A DNA stretch of 64,000 bases from Granulicella aggregans (GCF_014203275.1 NZ_JACHIP010000005.1:186001-250000), one strand, 5' to 3'; counted from the stretch's first letter, positions 24,596 through 35,244 are shown. Notes: a model not told the origin generated them from the sequence alone. Numbers and translations are program-made.

Positions 24596-25336
24596 ATGCG
24601 CCAGAGAAGGCCGCAGCTCGAACTCGCAATAGAGTCGCCCTGCACCGAGTCATGGGACAACATGTCCGGCACTTTGGCGCAACGACACTGCTCCTGCTGC
24701 CAGAAACACGTCCACAACTTCGCGGCGATGACCCCGCGCCAGATTGAGCGCACCCTCGCCGAAAACGAAGGCCACCTCTGTGCGCGCATCACGAAACGTG
24801 TGGATGGATCACTCGTAACTGCACAGGAACTTGCGGGCTCGGGTTTCACATCACGAGCTGCGGGTCTGCTGCTCGGAGCCGCTCTCTCGACCGCTGCGGT
24901 GCATGCACAATCGACTCCCACAGCAGGAAAAGCGATCGTAAGCGGCCGCTTCACAGCGCCAAATGGTGGTCCTCTACCCGCGCAAGGCTATGTCATCTTC
25001 GCCGCTAACGGGCAAAGCATCATTGAGAGCAAGACCGATCAAGATGGCAACTGGAAAGCAGAAATCGCGCCCGGCATGTATGACGTGATCTTCCGCACCA
25101 GCCCATTCTTCGGGGAGCGAATCAATGCCGTCGAACTTCACCCCGGTGACCAGAAATTCGCCGCCATTCCCGGGCGTCTCGCGCTCGGCCATCTCGGTCT
25201 CGTCGATAGGTACAGAGACAACACTCAAACTTTCACCACGGGTGGAGACCTCGCGACTAGCTATCGCTACCCCATTTCCTACCTTTTCAAGCGCCCGCTT
25301 CGATATCTCAAGCATCTTCCGCACAACTTCTCCTGA
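24596..25336 (+). CDS. Cys-rich N-terminal domain plus carboxypeptidase-regulatory-like domain, membrane-anchored
   Basis: 246 residues. The N-terminal ~65 residues hold C16, W20, M23, C32, C35, a 'KHVHNFAAMTPRQIE' segment and C62. This compact pattern recurs, as I remember it, at the start of Bacteroidota and Acidobacteriota membrane proteins and probably binds zinc. A hydrophobic helix (about 87-103, 'AAGLLLGAALSTAAVHA') follows, then a beta-sandwich unit ('VSGRFTAPNGGPLPAQGYVIFAANGQSIIESKTDQDGNWKAEIAPGMYDVIF') of the CarboxypepD_reg type outside the membrane. The role is unknown; it may relate to envelope sensing or TonB-type systems. Confidence 0.72.
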   Translation: MRQRRPQLELAIESPCTESWDNMSGTLAQRHCSCCQKHVHNFAAMTPRQIERTLAENEGHLCARITKRVDGSLVTAQELAGSGFTSRAAGLLLGAALSTAAVHAQSTPTAGKAIVSGRFTAPNGGPLPAQGYVIFAANGQSIIESKTDQDGNWKAEIAPGMYDVIFRTSPFFGERINAVELHPGDQKFAAIPGRLALGHLGLVDRYRDNTQTFTTGGDLATSYRYPISYLFKRPLRYLKHLPHNFS

Positions 25337-25455
25337 TCCACTCCGCCCGGTGCCTCATCCATCGCGCGTTGCCTCACTCGATGGGTGGGACATTTGTGCG
25401 AAGCACGAACCGCCTTCCCAACCTCCGTTCAGTCAACCCACGTAAACTCATACCG

Positions 25456-26508
25456 ATGCTCCCCTTCTCCCGCGAATACCTCCGCCCCGGCGACCGCCTC
25501 TGCGCTGCCGTCTCCGGCGGAGCCGACTCCGTTGCCCTCCTGCTCGCCCTTCACGCCGCGAATCGTCAGCCCAAAGAGTCCCTCGGAGTCGTCCTGTCCG
25601 CCGTCCACGTCCATCACAACCTTCGCGGTGCGGAAGCCGATGCAGACGCCGCCTTCGTCGCCGACCTCTGTACCCGCCTTGAAGTCTCGCTGCATCGCAT
25701 CGACGCCGACGCTCCCGCCCACATCGAAGCGACCGGCGAGAGCATGGAAGAGGCCGCGCGAAACCTGCGCTACGCGGCGTTCCACAGTCTCCTCGCCACC
25801 AATCAAGCTGATGCCATCCTTACCGCTCACACCCTCGACGATCAGGCCGAGACCGTACTGATGAAGCTGCTACGCGGGGCATGGACCGACGGCCTGAGTG
25901 CAATCCACCCCGTCTTAATTCCGGAAAAGCCCAAAACGGGAAGAATTATCCGTCCCCTCCTCGCCACCCGCCGATCCCAGATAGAGACGTACCTCCGTGA
26001 CCTCAACCAGCCCTGGCGCGAAGACTCCTCGAACGCCGACACACACCACACCCGCAACCGCGTGCGCCACGAGCTCATGCCGCTCCTCCGCACCTTCAAC
26101 CCCAATCTCGACCAAGCCCTCGCCAACATCGCCGAACTTGCCCGTGACGAGGAATCGCGCTGGCAATCCGAAATCGCCCGGCTTCTCCCGCAGCTTCTTC
26201 TGCCAGGCAAACCCGTCCGTGGCGGCGGCCGGTCGGTGAGCACAAACCCCGCTAATTCAGCACTATCGATCGAGATCGAGCGCCTCCGCTCACTCGACCC
26301 CGCACTTCGCCGCCGCGTACTGCGCGCCGCCGCCCGGCAGCTTGGCGCGCGCCTCTCGTTTGAGGAGACAGCCCGCCTGCTCGCTCTCTGTGGCCTGCAG
26401 CGGCACCCAACGGTAACGTCCCGAAACGGGGCAATCCTGCAACTTTCGAACCACCTCCGGGCGGAGCGTTCGATCCGCGAGCTACGGCTTTCCCGCGACT
26501 TGCACTGA
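25456..26508 (+). CDS. tilS: tRNA(Ile)-lysidine synthetase
   Basis: About 350 residues from the ATG at 25456 (MLPFSREYLRPGDR); the frame is open further upstream without family sequence. The PP-loop is 'AAVSGGADSVALLLAL', followed by 'VHVHHNLRGAEADADAAFV', 'ILTAHTLDDQAETVLMKLLRG' and 'WREDSSNADTHHTRNRVRHELMPLL'. It attaches lysine to C34 of the CAU-anticodon tRNA-Ile, using ATP, so that it reads AUA. Directly followed by ftsH, as in many genomes. Confidence 0.95.
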   Translation: MLPFSREYLRPGDRLCAAVSGGADSVALLLALHAANRQPKESLGVVLSAVHVHHNLRGAEADADAAFVADLCTRLEVSLHRIDADAPAHIEATGESMEEAARNLRYAAFHSLLATNQADAILTAHTLDDQAETVLMKLLRGAWTDGLSAIHPVLIPEKPKTGRIIRPLLATRRSQIETYLRDLNQPWREDSSNADTHHTRNRVRHELMPLLRTFNPNLDQALANIAELARDEESRWQSEIARLLPQLLLPGKPVRGGGRSVSTNPANSALSIEIERLRSLDPALRRRVLRAAARQLGARLSFEETARLLALCGLQRHPTVTSRNGAILQLSNHLRAERSIRELRLSRDLH

Positions 26509-26876
26509 ACAGTGCTTCCAAATCTCGCCAAAATCCCATAGTTCAGGCTCCGTCGTCGGCCGATCAAGGCCTCCTCGGCACCTTGGGCGCCCAAAACCAT
26601 TCGTAACTTCCGCAAAACCATCTGCACGGAAGTATCGTTCTCCAGAGTAGAATTGTGATCAATTGGGAGGCACTACTTTGGTGGGCCGAAACCCGTCTCA
26701 TCAGACTCCTGAACCGTTGTGAACAAAGTGTCGTCTAATGGATAGCTGTCCAGGTTTCCGCAACTCTATCGGCCTCCCCATGCACCAGGCCACCGATAGT
26801 CTTCGGCTACTGGGCTCCTAAGTCAGCCGGACAGAGTCAAACCGGCCGGGATAAGCCGAAGTAGGAAAACGAGGAA
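26509..26876 (+). other. tilS-ftsH intergenic region and ftsH leader
   Basis: About 370 nt without a gene. It contains an ECF-sigma-like promoter (26711-26738) and hence a predicted ftsH 5' leader of about 130 nt, which holds several short inverted repeats. Confidence 0.5.
26711..26738 (+). promoter_or_regulatory. ECF-sigma-type promoter for ftsH
   Basis: GAACC (26711-26715), a 16-nt spacer, then CGTCTAA (26732-26738). This matches the -35 GAAC / -10 CGTC(TAA) pattern of many ECF sigma factors. Initiation near 26745 would give an ftsH leader of about 130 nt. Envelope-stress control of ftsH would make sense. Confidence 0.6.
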
Positions 26877-28805
<1,929 letters not shown>

Positions 28806-28824
28806 ACGAAACGTTTACTACAAC

Positions 28825-28867
28825 GCAAACAAAAGAGGCAGCCTAAAAGGCTGCCTCTTTTGTTTGC
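28825..28867. terminator. Bidirectional intrinsic terminator between ftsH and the catalase gene
   Basis: A perfect 19-bp stem (GCAAACAAAAGAGGCAGCC and its complement) with a TAAAA loop; the A-run on one arm and T-run on the other serve both strands. It sits between convergent genes. Confidence 0.93.
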
Positions 28868-28881
28868 ACCCGTTGATTCTG

Positions 28882-29763
28882 TTACTTCGTAACTAGCTCT
28901 TCCACACTCTCCTTGTGGACTTTGACATTTGAACTCTTCGGCTTTGAGCTAAGCTTGCCGGTGCCCACGGACGTGGCTGCCTTCTGAGCATCATCCTGCT
29001 TGCCTCGCTCCTCGCCGCCGATCTTTCCGTTGACGTCACCTACCGAGAGCCCCTTGCCGCCAGCCACCTGCGACTCCACAACGTGCAGGCCGTACGCCGT
29101 CGTCCATGGCCCACGCATATCCGTGTCGCCTTCGCTTCCGTCGCCCGTCGAGCCGTTGAAATACTCGTCCACGATTCCTGGAGTTGGCTTCAGCATTCCG
29201 ATCGAAAACGGACTCTTCTCCAGGCTCTCAAGCGCCGCTGAGAACGCCTTCATGTGTGTGATCTCGCGCGTCATCAGGAACTGCAATGTGTCGATCGAAC
29301 CTGGATCGTCTGTATGGTCGATCAGCCGTTCATAGACGATCTTCGCGCGGGCCTCAGCTGCGATGTTGCTTCGCAGATCTACATCCAGCTCGCCGGTAAT
29401 CTGAAGATAGTCAGAGGTCCATGCATTGCCCATAGAATCGAAGATGCCTACTCCTCCGCCACCCGCAATCGTCACCAGAGGATCTGCCTCGGCGGCCTCG
29501 CGATCGGTCTTCAATGGCGCAAGATGCATGCGGATCAGAGCGCCAACCACTTCCAGGTGACTCAGCTCTTCCGTGCCGATATCGAGCAGCAAGTCGCGTC
29601 GGCCGAGATCGTCGACGCAGTTCCAGCCCTGCACGGTGTATTGCATTGCCGCGGCAAGTTCGCCGTTTGCACCACCGAACTGCTCCAGCAGCATCCTGCC
29701 GAACCTGGGGTCCGGCGTTCCGATATTAACGGTGTACATGAGTTTCTTTATGTGGTGATACAT
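28882..29763 (-). CDS. Manganese catalase
   Basis: 293 residues with the di-manganese ferritin-like pattern: 'DPRFGRMLLEQFGGANGELAAAMQYTVQGWNC', 'DIGTEELSHLEVVGALIRMH', 'AEARAKIVYERLIDHTDDPG' and 'FLMTREITHMKAF' provide the Glu/His metal ligands. It disproportionates hydrogen peroxide in the cytoplasm. The start at 29763 matches the family N-terminus (aromatic-His-x-Lys). The C-terminal tail (KGLSVGDVNGKIGGEERGKQ onward) is polar and Lys/Ser-rich. It lies downstream of phoU on the same strand with a 225-nt gap. Confidence 0.96.
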   Translation of the reverse strand: MYHHIKKLMYTVNIGTPDPRFGRMLLEQFGGANGELAAAMQYTVQGWNCVDDLGRRDLLLDIGTEELSHLEVVGALIRMHLAPLKTDREAAEADPLVTIAGGGGVGIFDSMGNAWTSDYLQITGELDVDLRSNIAAEARAKIVYERLIDHTDDPGSIDTLQFLMTREITHMKAFSAALESLEKSPFSIGMLKPTPGIVDEYFNGSTGDGSEGDTDMRGPWTTAYGLHVVESQVAGGKGLSVGDVNGKIGGEERGKQDDAQKAATSVGTGKLSSKPKSSNVKVHKESVEELVTK

Positions 29764-29988
29764 GGGGAGGGCTCCATCATTGCTGGCGGAAGATCTTGCT
29801 GTTCAGGGAATTGCAAGGATCGCATGCGCACTCCCAGATTTGGGAGCATCTTCACATATCCTCGCCGCTGACGCTAGCTGCGTACGCGCACATTCCCTAA
29901 GGATGCAGGCAGTGCAGATCGCGCCGCCTCTGTATCCCATGAATAAAGCAAGCTATCTCGTTCTTCTCTCAACCTTGAGGGATTGCGA

Positions 29989-30663
29989 CTAGTCAGCCTC
30001 ACTCAGCGACATCTTGTGTCGCACATCCGACCCACGGACCCAAAAGATGACATCTTCCGCGATGTTCGTCGCATGGTCCGCCGCCCGCTCCAGGTTCCTT
30101 GAGATCAGGATCGCGTTCAGAGCCTGCTCACTCACCAGCGAATGCTGTTGCATCACGCCAATCAGCTCCGTCTGCACTGAACGGTTCATCTCGTCGACCT
30201 CATCATCCATCGCCAGCACGGACTCCGCCAACTTCGCATCGGCTTCAAGCAGAGCCTGAATGGCCGTGCGGATCATCACTCCCACCTTCTCGCTCATCGT
30301 CTGGATGTCGACCGGCAGGGAGATCTGAGGCGCGTCCTTCAACGATCGAGCCCGCTGCACAATGTTCGCCGACTGGTCGCCAATGCGTTCGAGATCGCTG
30401 TTGATCTTGATGACCGAGAGGATGAAGCGCAGGTCGATCGCCATCGGCTGCTCCTTCGCGAGCAGGTCGTAGGCCATGTCGTCCACCGAAGTCTCTGCGG
30501 CGTTGATCGCAGCTTCAATCTCCAGAACATGCGCGCAGAGAGTCATATCGCCGGCCAGATAGGCCTCCACCGAAAACTCGAGTGCCTGCTGCGACAATGC
30601 TGCCATGGCGAGCAGTTTGTCCTTCAGCGCAACCAACTGTTGTTGAAAATTGATCCGCGGCAA
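29989..30663 (-). CDS. phoU: PhoU phosphate-signalling protein
   Basis: 224 residues with two PhoU helical-bundle repeats; metal-binding-type 'E...D' motifs appear in 'VDDMAYDLLAKEQPMAIDLRFI' and 'DDEVDEMNRSVQTEL'. The start is TTG at 30663, because GGAGGAG lies 7 nt upstream. PhoU restrains the PhoR kinase and Pst transport when phosphate is plentiful. Neither pst nor phoBR is nearby; the upstream gene is the large symporter fusion. Confidence 0.95.
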   Translation of the reverse strand: MPRINFQQQLVALKDKLLAMAALSQQALEFSVEAYLAGDMTLCAHVLEIEAAINAAETSVDDMAYDLLAKEQPMAIDLRFILSVIKINSDLERIGDQSANIVQRARSLKDAPQISLPVDIQTMSEKVGVMIRTAIQALLEADAKLAESVLAMDDEVDEMNRSVQTELIGVMQQHSLVSEQALNAILISRNLERAADHATNIAEDVIFWVRGSDVRHKMSLSEAD

Positions 30664-30757
30664 GGGCAGACTCCTCCGTCATTCATTTCCATGCAATTGT
30701 CTATTGTCACTCAATTCACAACAACTGCATATGAATCATCGCGAAACAAGCGCCGCC

Positions 30758-33700
30758 CTACTTATAGATCAGATACTTCTCCCTCTTAGCCTTGAATTCG
30801 GCGATCCCCGCTACCCATCCCGCCGCAATTTCGCGCGGATCGATTCCCTTTTCCAGCGCCTCCATCGTGGCATCGTTCACGATCAGTGCCGAGGTCTTCG
30901 CCATCTTGAACTGCTCTGGATAGAGCTTATGCAAGGCCGCAATCAGCTCAATGCCCAACTCTGGAGCGTCGAGCGCCTTCCGGTCCACGGCCGCCATGGC
31001 GACGCCCTCGATCTCCTGCCCGTGGAACGGGTAGCGATTCTCATCGTCTGCCACCGAAAATTTCGTAGCCGTGAACCGCACCGCGGGAATCTTCCTTGCG
31101 GTCAGGTAAGCCGCCAGCTCTGCGCCTTTGATCCATGCGGCTCCGATATGTTCGAACGGCGTCGCCGTGCCGCGTCCTACGGATACGTTCGTATAGTCCA
31201 GCAATCCAACGCCAGGATAGAGCGCCGCCGCAGCAATAGACCGAAGGTTCGGGCTCGGATTCACCCACTTCAGTCCTGTCTCGTCGAAGTACTCATTGCG
31301 ATGCCAACCTTCCATTGGTACCACCGTCAACTTCGCTCGCAGACGGTCTTCGCCGTTGAACATCTGCGCCAGCTCTCCGAGAGTCATGCCTTGCCGCAAG
31401 GGCTCCGGCCTGTAGTTGACGTAGGCCTCTTTGCCAGCATCGGAGACCGGCCCCTGCACCATCTCCCCTCCTACAATGTCGGGTCGGTCAAGCACGAAGA
31501 TCGGCGTCCCAGCCTTGCCAGCAGCCTCGATGAAGTAGCCCATGACGGACTCATACGTATAGAAGCGAACCCCCGCATCCTGCAGGTCAATCGCGACTGC
31601 ATCGAGCTTTGCAAGATCCTCAACTTTTGGCCGCTTGTCCGAACTCTTAGGTCCATAGAGGCTGATAACCGGCACGCCGCTCACAGCATCCACCCCACTC
31701 TTTAGGTTGAAAGAGTCCTTGGCGCCGGCGATCCCATGCTCGGGCGAGAAAAGCATCGTCAACTCCATTCCCGGCGCGGCTTTCAACACATCGATCGTTC
31801 GTCGTCCGGCTGAATCGAGCCCCGTCTGATTCGTGAGTAGAGCCACTCGAAGATGGCCGTCCTTCGTCGCAGCCTTCAGCGCCGTGAAGTTTGTCTTCTC
31901 CAACACATCGATGCCAGTCAGAACCTTCGCAACACTACCCTTGTCATCCTTCGCCGCAGGCGGAGGACCTGCTTGTGCCGCCACACCAAGCGCCCTCGCC
32001 GCAGCCGTAGCCACCTGCCCCCGCAACCCCGATATCGGCGCTCCGCCCCTCGGATGAACTGCATTTGCCAGCAGAACCACATAGCTATCACTCGCAGGAT
32101 CCATCCACAACGATGTCCCGGTAAACCCCGTATGCCCGAAGCTTCCAATCGGATATAGCTCACCCCGAGGCCGGGAGAATGCCGTGTTCATGTCCCACCC
32201 AAACCCGCGAACCGCGATGCCCTTGGTGGGCTTGCCATCCGAAGTGAACACCGTCGCTCCGGACTCCGCTGTGCCCGGCTGCTCCGCCGAAGTCATCAGT
32301 TTCAATGTGGCCTGCTTCAGCGGAAATGGGCCCGTCCCATGCACCAGCTTCTCCATCAGCGCCGAAGCATACAGACTCACATCAGTTGCCGTAGAAAACA
32401 CACCCGCCTGCCCCGCAACTCCGCCCATTCTTCTTGTTGTTGGATCATGCACGACCCCACGCAGAAGATGATCAAAGTCAGGATTCACCGACGCATCCAA
32501 CTCATTGTCATGCGCCGTCGGAGCGGCGTTGGGAATCCAGGCGGCCCGCGACCACTGGGCAGGCAGGCAGGCAAACGTACTCCGTGCACCTAATCTGGCT
32601 CCCGGCCATACGATCGGACCACATCCTCTATCCAGTGGGAGAAAGCGCGTGTGCTCCATCTTCAACGGCTTGAAGATATGATCCGACGCATACACATCCA
32701 GTGTTTCCCCACTCAGCTTCTCCACCAGAGCGCCCAGCACGATGAAGTTAATATCCGAGTATTCAAAGTGTGTCCCCGGCAAAGCCACAAGCGGTGAAGC
32801 AAAAGCCCGCTTGTAACCTTCGGCCTTATCCGGAGAGGCTAGTCCCCAGGCATCTTTCAAGTCCACATCCGGCGGCAGGCCCGAGTAGTGCGTCAGCAGC
32901 GCTCGAATTGTGACGTGCTCTTTGCCATTCGCAGCAAACTCGGACAGATACTTCGCCACCGGATCATCGAAATCGAATTCATGTAACTCGTAGAGTTGCA
33001 TAATTGCCGTCGCAGTCGCGAGACACTTCGTCAACGAGGCCATATCGAAGATGGTGTCTTCGGTCATCGGCTCTGCTGGCGATGGTTTGCCCTCGAGCCC
33101 CGGCTCACCCGCCAGCTTGCGATCGCCGTATGCCTGCTTGAAGACGACCTTGCCGTTGTGCCCAACGACAACTACCGCGCCCGGCAGCTTCTTCGCGGCA
33201 ATCGCTTCGTTAACGAGAGTTGAGATCGGAGAGAAGTCAGGCGCGGTCGTGGTTGAAATGGTTCTAGAGACAGTGGCAATGGATTGCGCGTCGGGGTCCT
33301 TCGACTGCGCGTCGCAGAAGCGCGACGCTCCGCTCAAAATGACGGAGAGAAGCAGCAAGGCTGCCACCGAGCGCACCTGTTTCGACGACTTGCGAAGAAC
33401 AAGGCTGGCGAGCGATCCGACGGCGAAGGTCACAACCGACCCGATGAGGACATACCAGGTAAATGCAACTTTCGGAAGCACAAATCCATTCGCCAGCACC
33501 AGCGCGTTCGGAAACTGCCATAACGCTACATTGAGCGCGAACCCAACAACCATCCCCACAATCGCTCCCCCTTGCGTCGCATACTTTGTCAGGGCACCCA
33601 GCAGAAAGACCCCAAGCAGCGCACCGTAGGCCACCGAAGCAATCGACAATCCCACCTCCACCACATGACCTTTGCCGCCCACTCCTACGCTGTAGACCGC

Positions 33701-34915
33701 GATGGCGAAGAGCACCACCGCCCACATCACTGTCGACGAGCGGGAGACCATAATGCGCTCACTGTCGCCGGCCTCGGGCCGCCAGCGCATGTAGAAGTCG
33801 ACGACGGTCGTCGAGGAGAGCGAGTTCAGCGCCGCGCTGAGATTCGACATCGCTGCCGCCAGGATCGCGGCCACCATGAGGCCAGCAACGCCTGTCGGCA
33901 TCTCGCGAACGATGTAGGTGGGGAAGATGCGGTCCGCGCTCGCGAAGGCCGTCGGATGCAGGCCGTAGAAGACGTACAGCCCGGTTCCGATCAATAGGAA
34001 GAGCGTGAACTGGATAAAGATCACCACGCCTGAACCTAGCAAAGCCAGTCGTGACTCGCGCAGGTTCTTCGCCGCGAGCATGCGTTGAACCATCAACTGG
34101 TCGGTACCGTGCGAGGCCATCGTCAGGAAGGTCCCTCCAATCACGCCTGCCCAAAACGTGTACGCAGTCGTCAGGTTCATCGCGAAGTTGAAGAGATGAA
34201 ATTTACCGGCCGCATCCGCAACGCGATGGATCTCCGTCCATCCTCCCGGCACGTGCTGGCCGAGGGTCAGGATGGCAACGACGGTGCCGCCGACGTAGAT
34301 CGCCATCTGGACGACGTCGGTCCAGATCACTGCCGCCATGCCGCCCTCAAACGTATAGAGCAGCGTCAGCGCGGAGATGATCGCGATCGAGAGCACGTCC
34401 CTCGTCCCAATCGCGATTCCAACCACGATCGAGACGGCAAAGACGCGAACTCCCTCGGCTGCGGCACGCGTCAGCAGAAACAGGCCCGCCGTCACTTTGT
34501 GGAGGGCGTGGCCGAAGCGGTTGTCGATCAGTTGATAGGCCGTCATCATCTGGCCCTGGAAGTACTTCGGAAGAAAGATCGACGCCACAACGATGCGCCC
34601 GATCATGTATCCGAAGACCACCTGCAGGAAGCCGAAGTTCCCCGCGAAGGCGACGCCCGGGATCGAGATGATGGTGAGCGTGCTGGTCTCCGCCGAAACG
34701 ATGGAGAGGCCTATCGCCCACCAGGGGATCGTGTTGCCCGCAAGAAAGTAGTTCTTCAGCGAACGGTCTTTACCTCCGCGAAAGCGCAGGCCAAAAATCG
34801 TAATGCCGACCAGATAGAGCGCAACGATCGTCAGATCCAGATTCGAAAGCCGCGCTCTGAAAGGCGCAGCAACTAGAACATTCGGCAGGAAGAGAGCGGC
34901 GGCCAATCGAATCAA
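30758..34915 (-). CDS. Fusion: sodium:solute symporter - beta-lactamase-fold hydrolase - NamZ-type exo-muramidase
   Basis: 1385 residues, one open frame. Residues about 25-520 are an SSS-family symporter with 13 or so helices ('NYFLAGNTIPWWAIGLSIVSAE', 'RAAAEGVRVFA'). A hydrophobic segment near 524 could pass the rest to the periplasm. Residues about 555-970 form a class-C beta-lactamase/AmiE-like domain: nucleophile S627-x-x-K630 (ASLTKC), 'FEYSD', 'GHTGFTG'. Residues about 1000-1385 are a DUF1343/NamZ domain with 'FSPEHG' (E1059), 'DAGVRFYTYESVMG' and 'VNPSPNLRSIAAAALYPGVGLL'. NamZ releases MurNAc from peptidoglycan ends, AmiE-like enzymes remove the peptide, and SSS-family carriers can take up MurNAc, so one chain may salvage muropeptides. 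The start is TTG with GGAG 8 nt upstream. An in-frame GTG near residue 519 would yield a separate secreted protein. Confidence 0.88.
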   Translation of the reverse strand: MIRLAAALFLPNVLVAAPFRARLSNLDLTIVALYLVGITIFGLRFRGGKDRSLKNYFLAGNTIPWWAIGLSIVSAETSTLTIISIPGVAFAGNFGFLQVVFGYMIGRIVVASIFLPKYFQGQMMTAYQLIDNRFGHALHKVTAGLFLLTRAAAEGVRVFAVSIVVGIAIGTRDVLSIAIISALTLLYTFEGGMAAVIWTDVVQMAIYVGGTVVAILTLGQHVPGGWTEIHRVADAAGKFHLFNFAMNLTTAYTFWAGVIGGTFLTMASHGTDQLMVQRMLAAKNLRESRLALLGSGVVIFIQFTLFLLIGTGLYVFYGLHPTAFASADRIFPTYIVREMPTGVAGLMVAAILAAAMSNLSAALNSLSSTTVVDFYMRWRPEAGDSERIMVSRSSTVMWAVVLFAIAVYSVGVGGKGHVVEVGLSIASVAYGALLGVFLLGALTKYATQGGAIVGMVVGFALNVALWQFPNALVLANGFVLPKVAFTWYVLIGSVVTFAVGSLASLVLRKSSKQVRSVAALLLLSVILSGASRFCDAQSKDPDAQSIATVSRTISTTTAPDFSPISTLVNEAIAAKKLPGAVVVVGHNGKVVFKQAYGDRKLAGEPGLEGKPSPAEPMTEDTIFDMASLTKCLATATAIMQLYELHEFDFDDPVAKYLSEFAANGKEHVTIRALLTHYSGLPPDVDLKDAWGLASPDKAEGYKRAFASPLVALPGTHFEYSDINFIVLGALVEKLSGETLDVYASDHIFKPLKMEHTRFLPLDRGCGPIVWPGARLGARSTFACLPAQWSRAAWIPNAAPTAHDNELDASVNPDFDHLLRGVVHDPTTRRMGGVAGQAGVFSTATDVSLYASALMEKLVHGTGPFPLKQATLKLMTSAEQPGTAESGATVFTSDGKPTKGIAVRGFGWDMNTAFSRPRGELYPIGSFGHTGFTGTSLWMDPASDSYVVLLANAVHPRGGAPISGLRGQVATAAARALGVAAQAGPPPAAKDDKGSVAKVLTGIDVLEKTNFTALKAATKDGHLRVALLTNQTGLDSAGRRTIDVLKAAPGMELTMLFSPEHGIAGAKDSFNLKSGVDAVSGVPVISLYGPKSSDKRPKVEDLAKLDAVAIDLQDAGVRFYTYESVMGYFIEAAGKAGTPIFVLDRPDIVGGEMVQGPVSDAGKEAYVNYRPEPLRQGMTLGELAQMFNGEDRLRAKLTVVPMEGWHRNEYFDETGLKWVNPSPNLRSIAAAALYPGVGLLDYTNVSVGRGTATPFEHIGAAWIKGAELAAYLTARKIPAVRFTATKFSVADDENRYPFHGQEIEGVAMAAVDRKALDAPELGIELIAALHKLYPEQFKMAKTSALIVNDATMEALEKGIDPREIAAGWVAGIAEFKAKREKYLIYK
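31940..31978 (-). repeat. 'CTTGTCATCC' repeat inside the fusion gene (second junction)
   Basis: CTTGTCATCCTTCGCCGCAG followed by GCGGAGGACCTGCTTGTGC, a clear copy of the intergenic repeat at 2385 and 3926. It is translated (antisense) as the linker 'AQAGPPPAAKDDKGS' at residues about 980-993, between the beta-lactamase and NamZ domains. Confidence 0.7.
33294..33345 (-). repeat. 'GTCATTYTGAGCG' repeat inside the fusion gene (first junction)
   Basis: On the coding strand it reads CGTCATTTTGAGCGGAGCG ... GTCGAAGGACCCC, like the GTCATTCTGAGCG element at 3988. It encodes residues about 524-541 ('SVILSGASRFCDAQSKDPD'), the linker between the symporter and the hydrolase. Confidence 0.6.
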
Positions 34916-35070
34916 TACTTAGTCTCCAGAGGACAATCATGCACCCGGAACAGAGGGGCTGGGTCGGCTTCAGACCACAATCGCCAAAGATCAATTCTTT
35001 TCGGCGACAAAACGCATTCGCTGTGCGATGATCGGACGCTCCCCGGATTTCAAAACCAGAGGTACGCTCC
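34916..35070. other. Divergent intergenic region
   Basis: 155 nt between the fusion gene and the small zinc-ribbon gene. No hairpin or confident promoter was seen. Confidence 0.35.
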
Positions 35071-35244
35071 ATGACTTGCTCACAGTGTTACAGCAATGAG
35101 CTGCGTCGCTCCCGTCTGCGATGGTATGAGTATATTCTTCGTCCGCTTCAAATCCGTCCGTTCCGATGCACGAGTTGCCTGCATCGTTCGCTCCACTTCT
35201 CTCGCGGGGGTGCCCTGCCTTCGCATTCCGAAAGTGCACGATAA
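35071..35244 (+). CDS. 57-residue zinc-ribbon protein
   Basis: ATG at 35071 with AGAGG 8 nt upstream, stop TAA at 35242-35244. Two C-x2-C knuckles, C3/C6 (CSQC) and C33/C36 (CTSC), are separated by an Arg-rich helix 'RRSRLRWYEYILRPL'. This matches a kind of small zinc-ribbon protein common in Acidobacteriota and relatives (C..C-x-n-RRSRR...P-x-R-C..C). Its function is unknown. The stop codon lies inside a hairpin (35228-35256). It is the gene just before the sulfite reductase leader. Confidence 0.7.
   Translation: MTCSQCYSNELRRSRLRWYEYILRPLQIRPFRCTSCLHRSLHFSRGGALPSHSESAR

Noticed and set aside
29762..29992. 76-codon plus-strand frame in the gap between phoU and the catalase gene
   Set aside because: No ribosome site and no motif; it begins inside the catalase 5' end.
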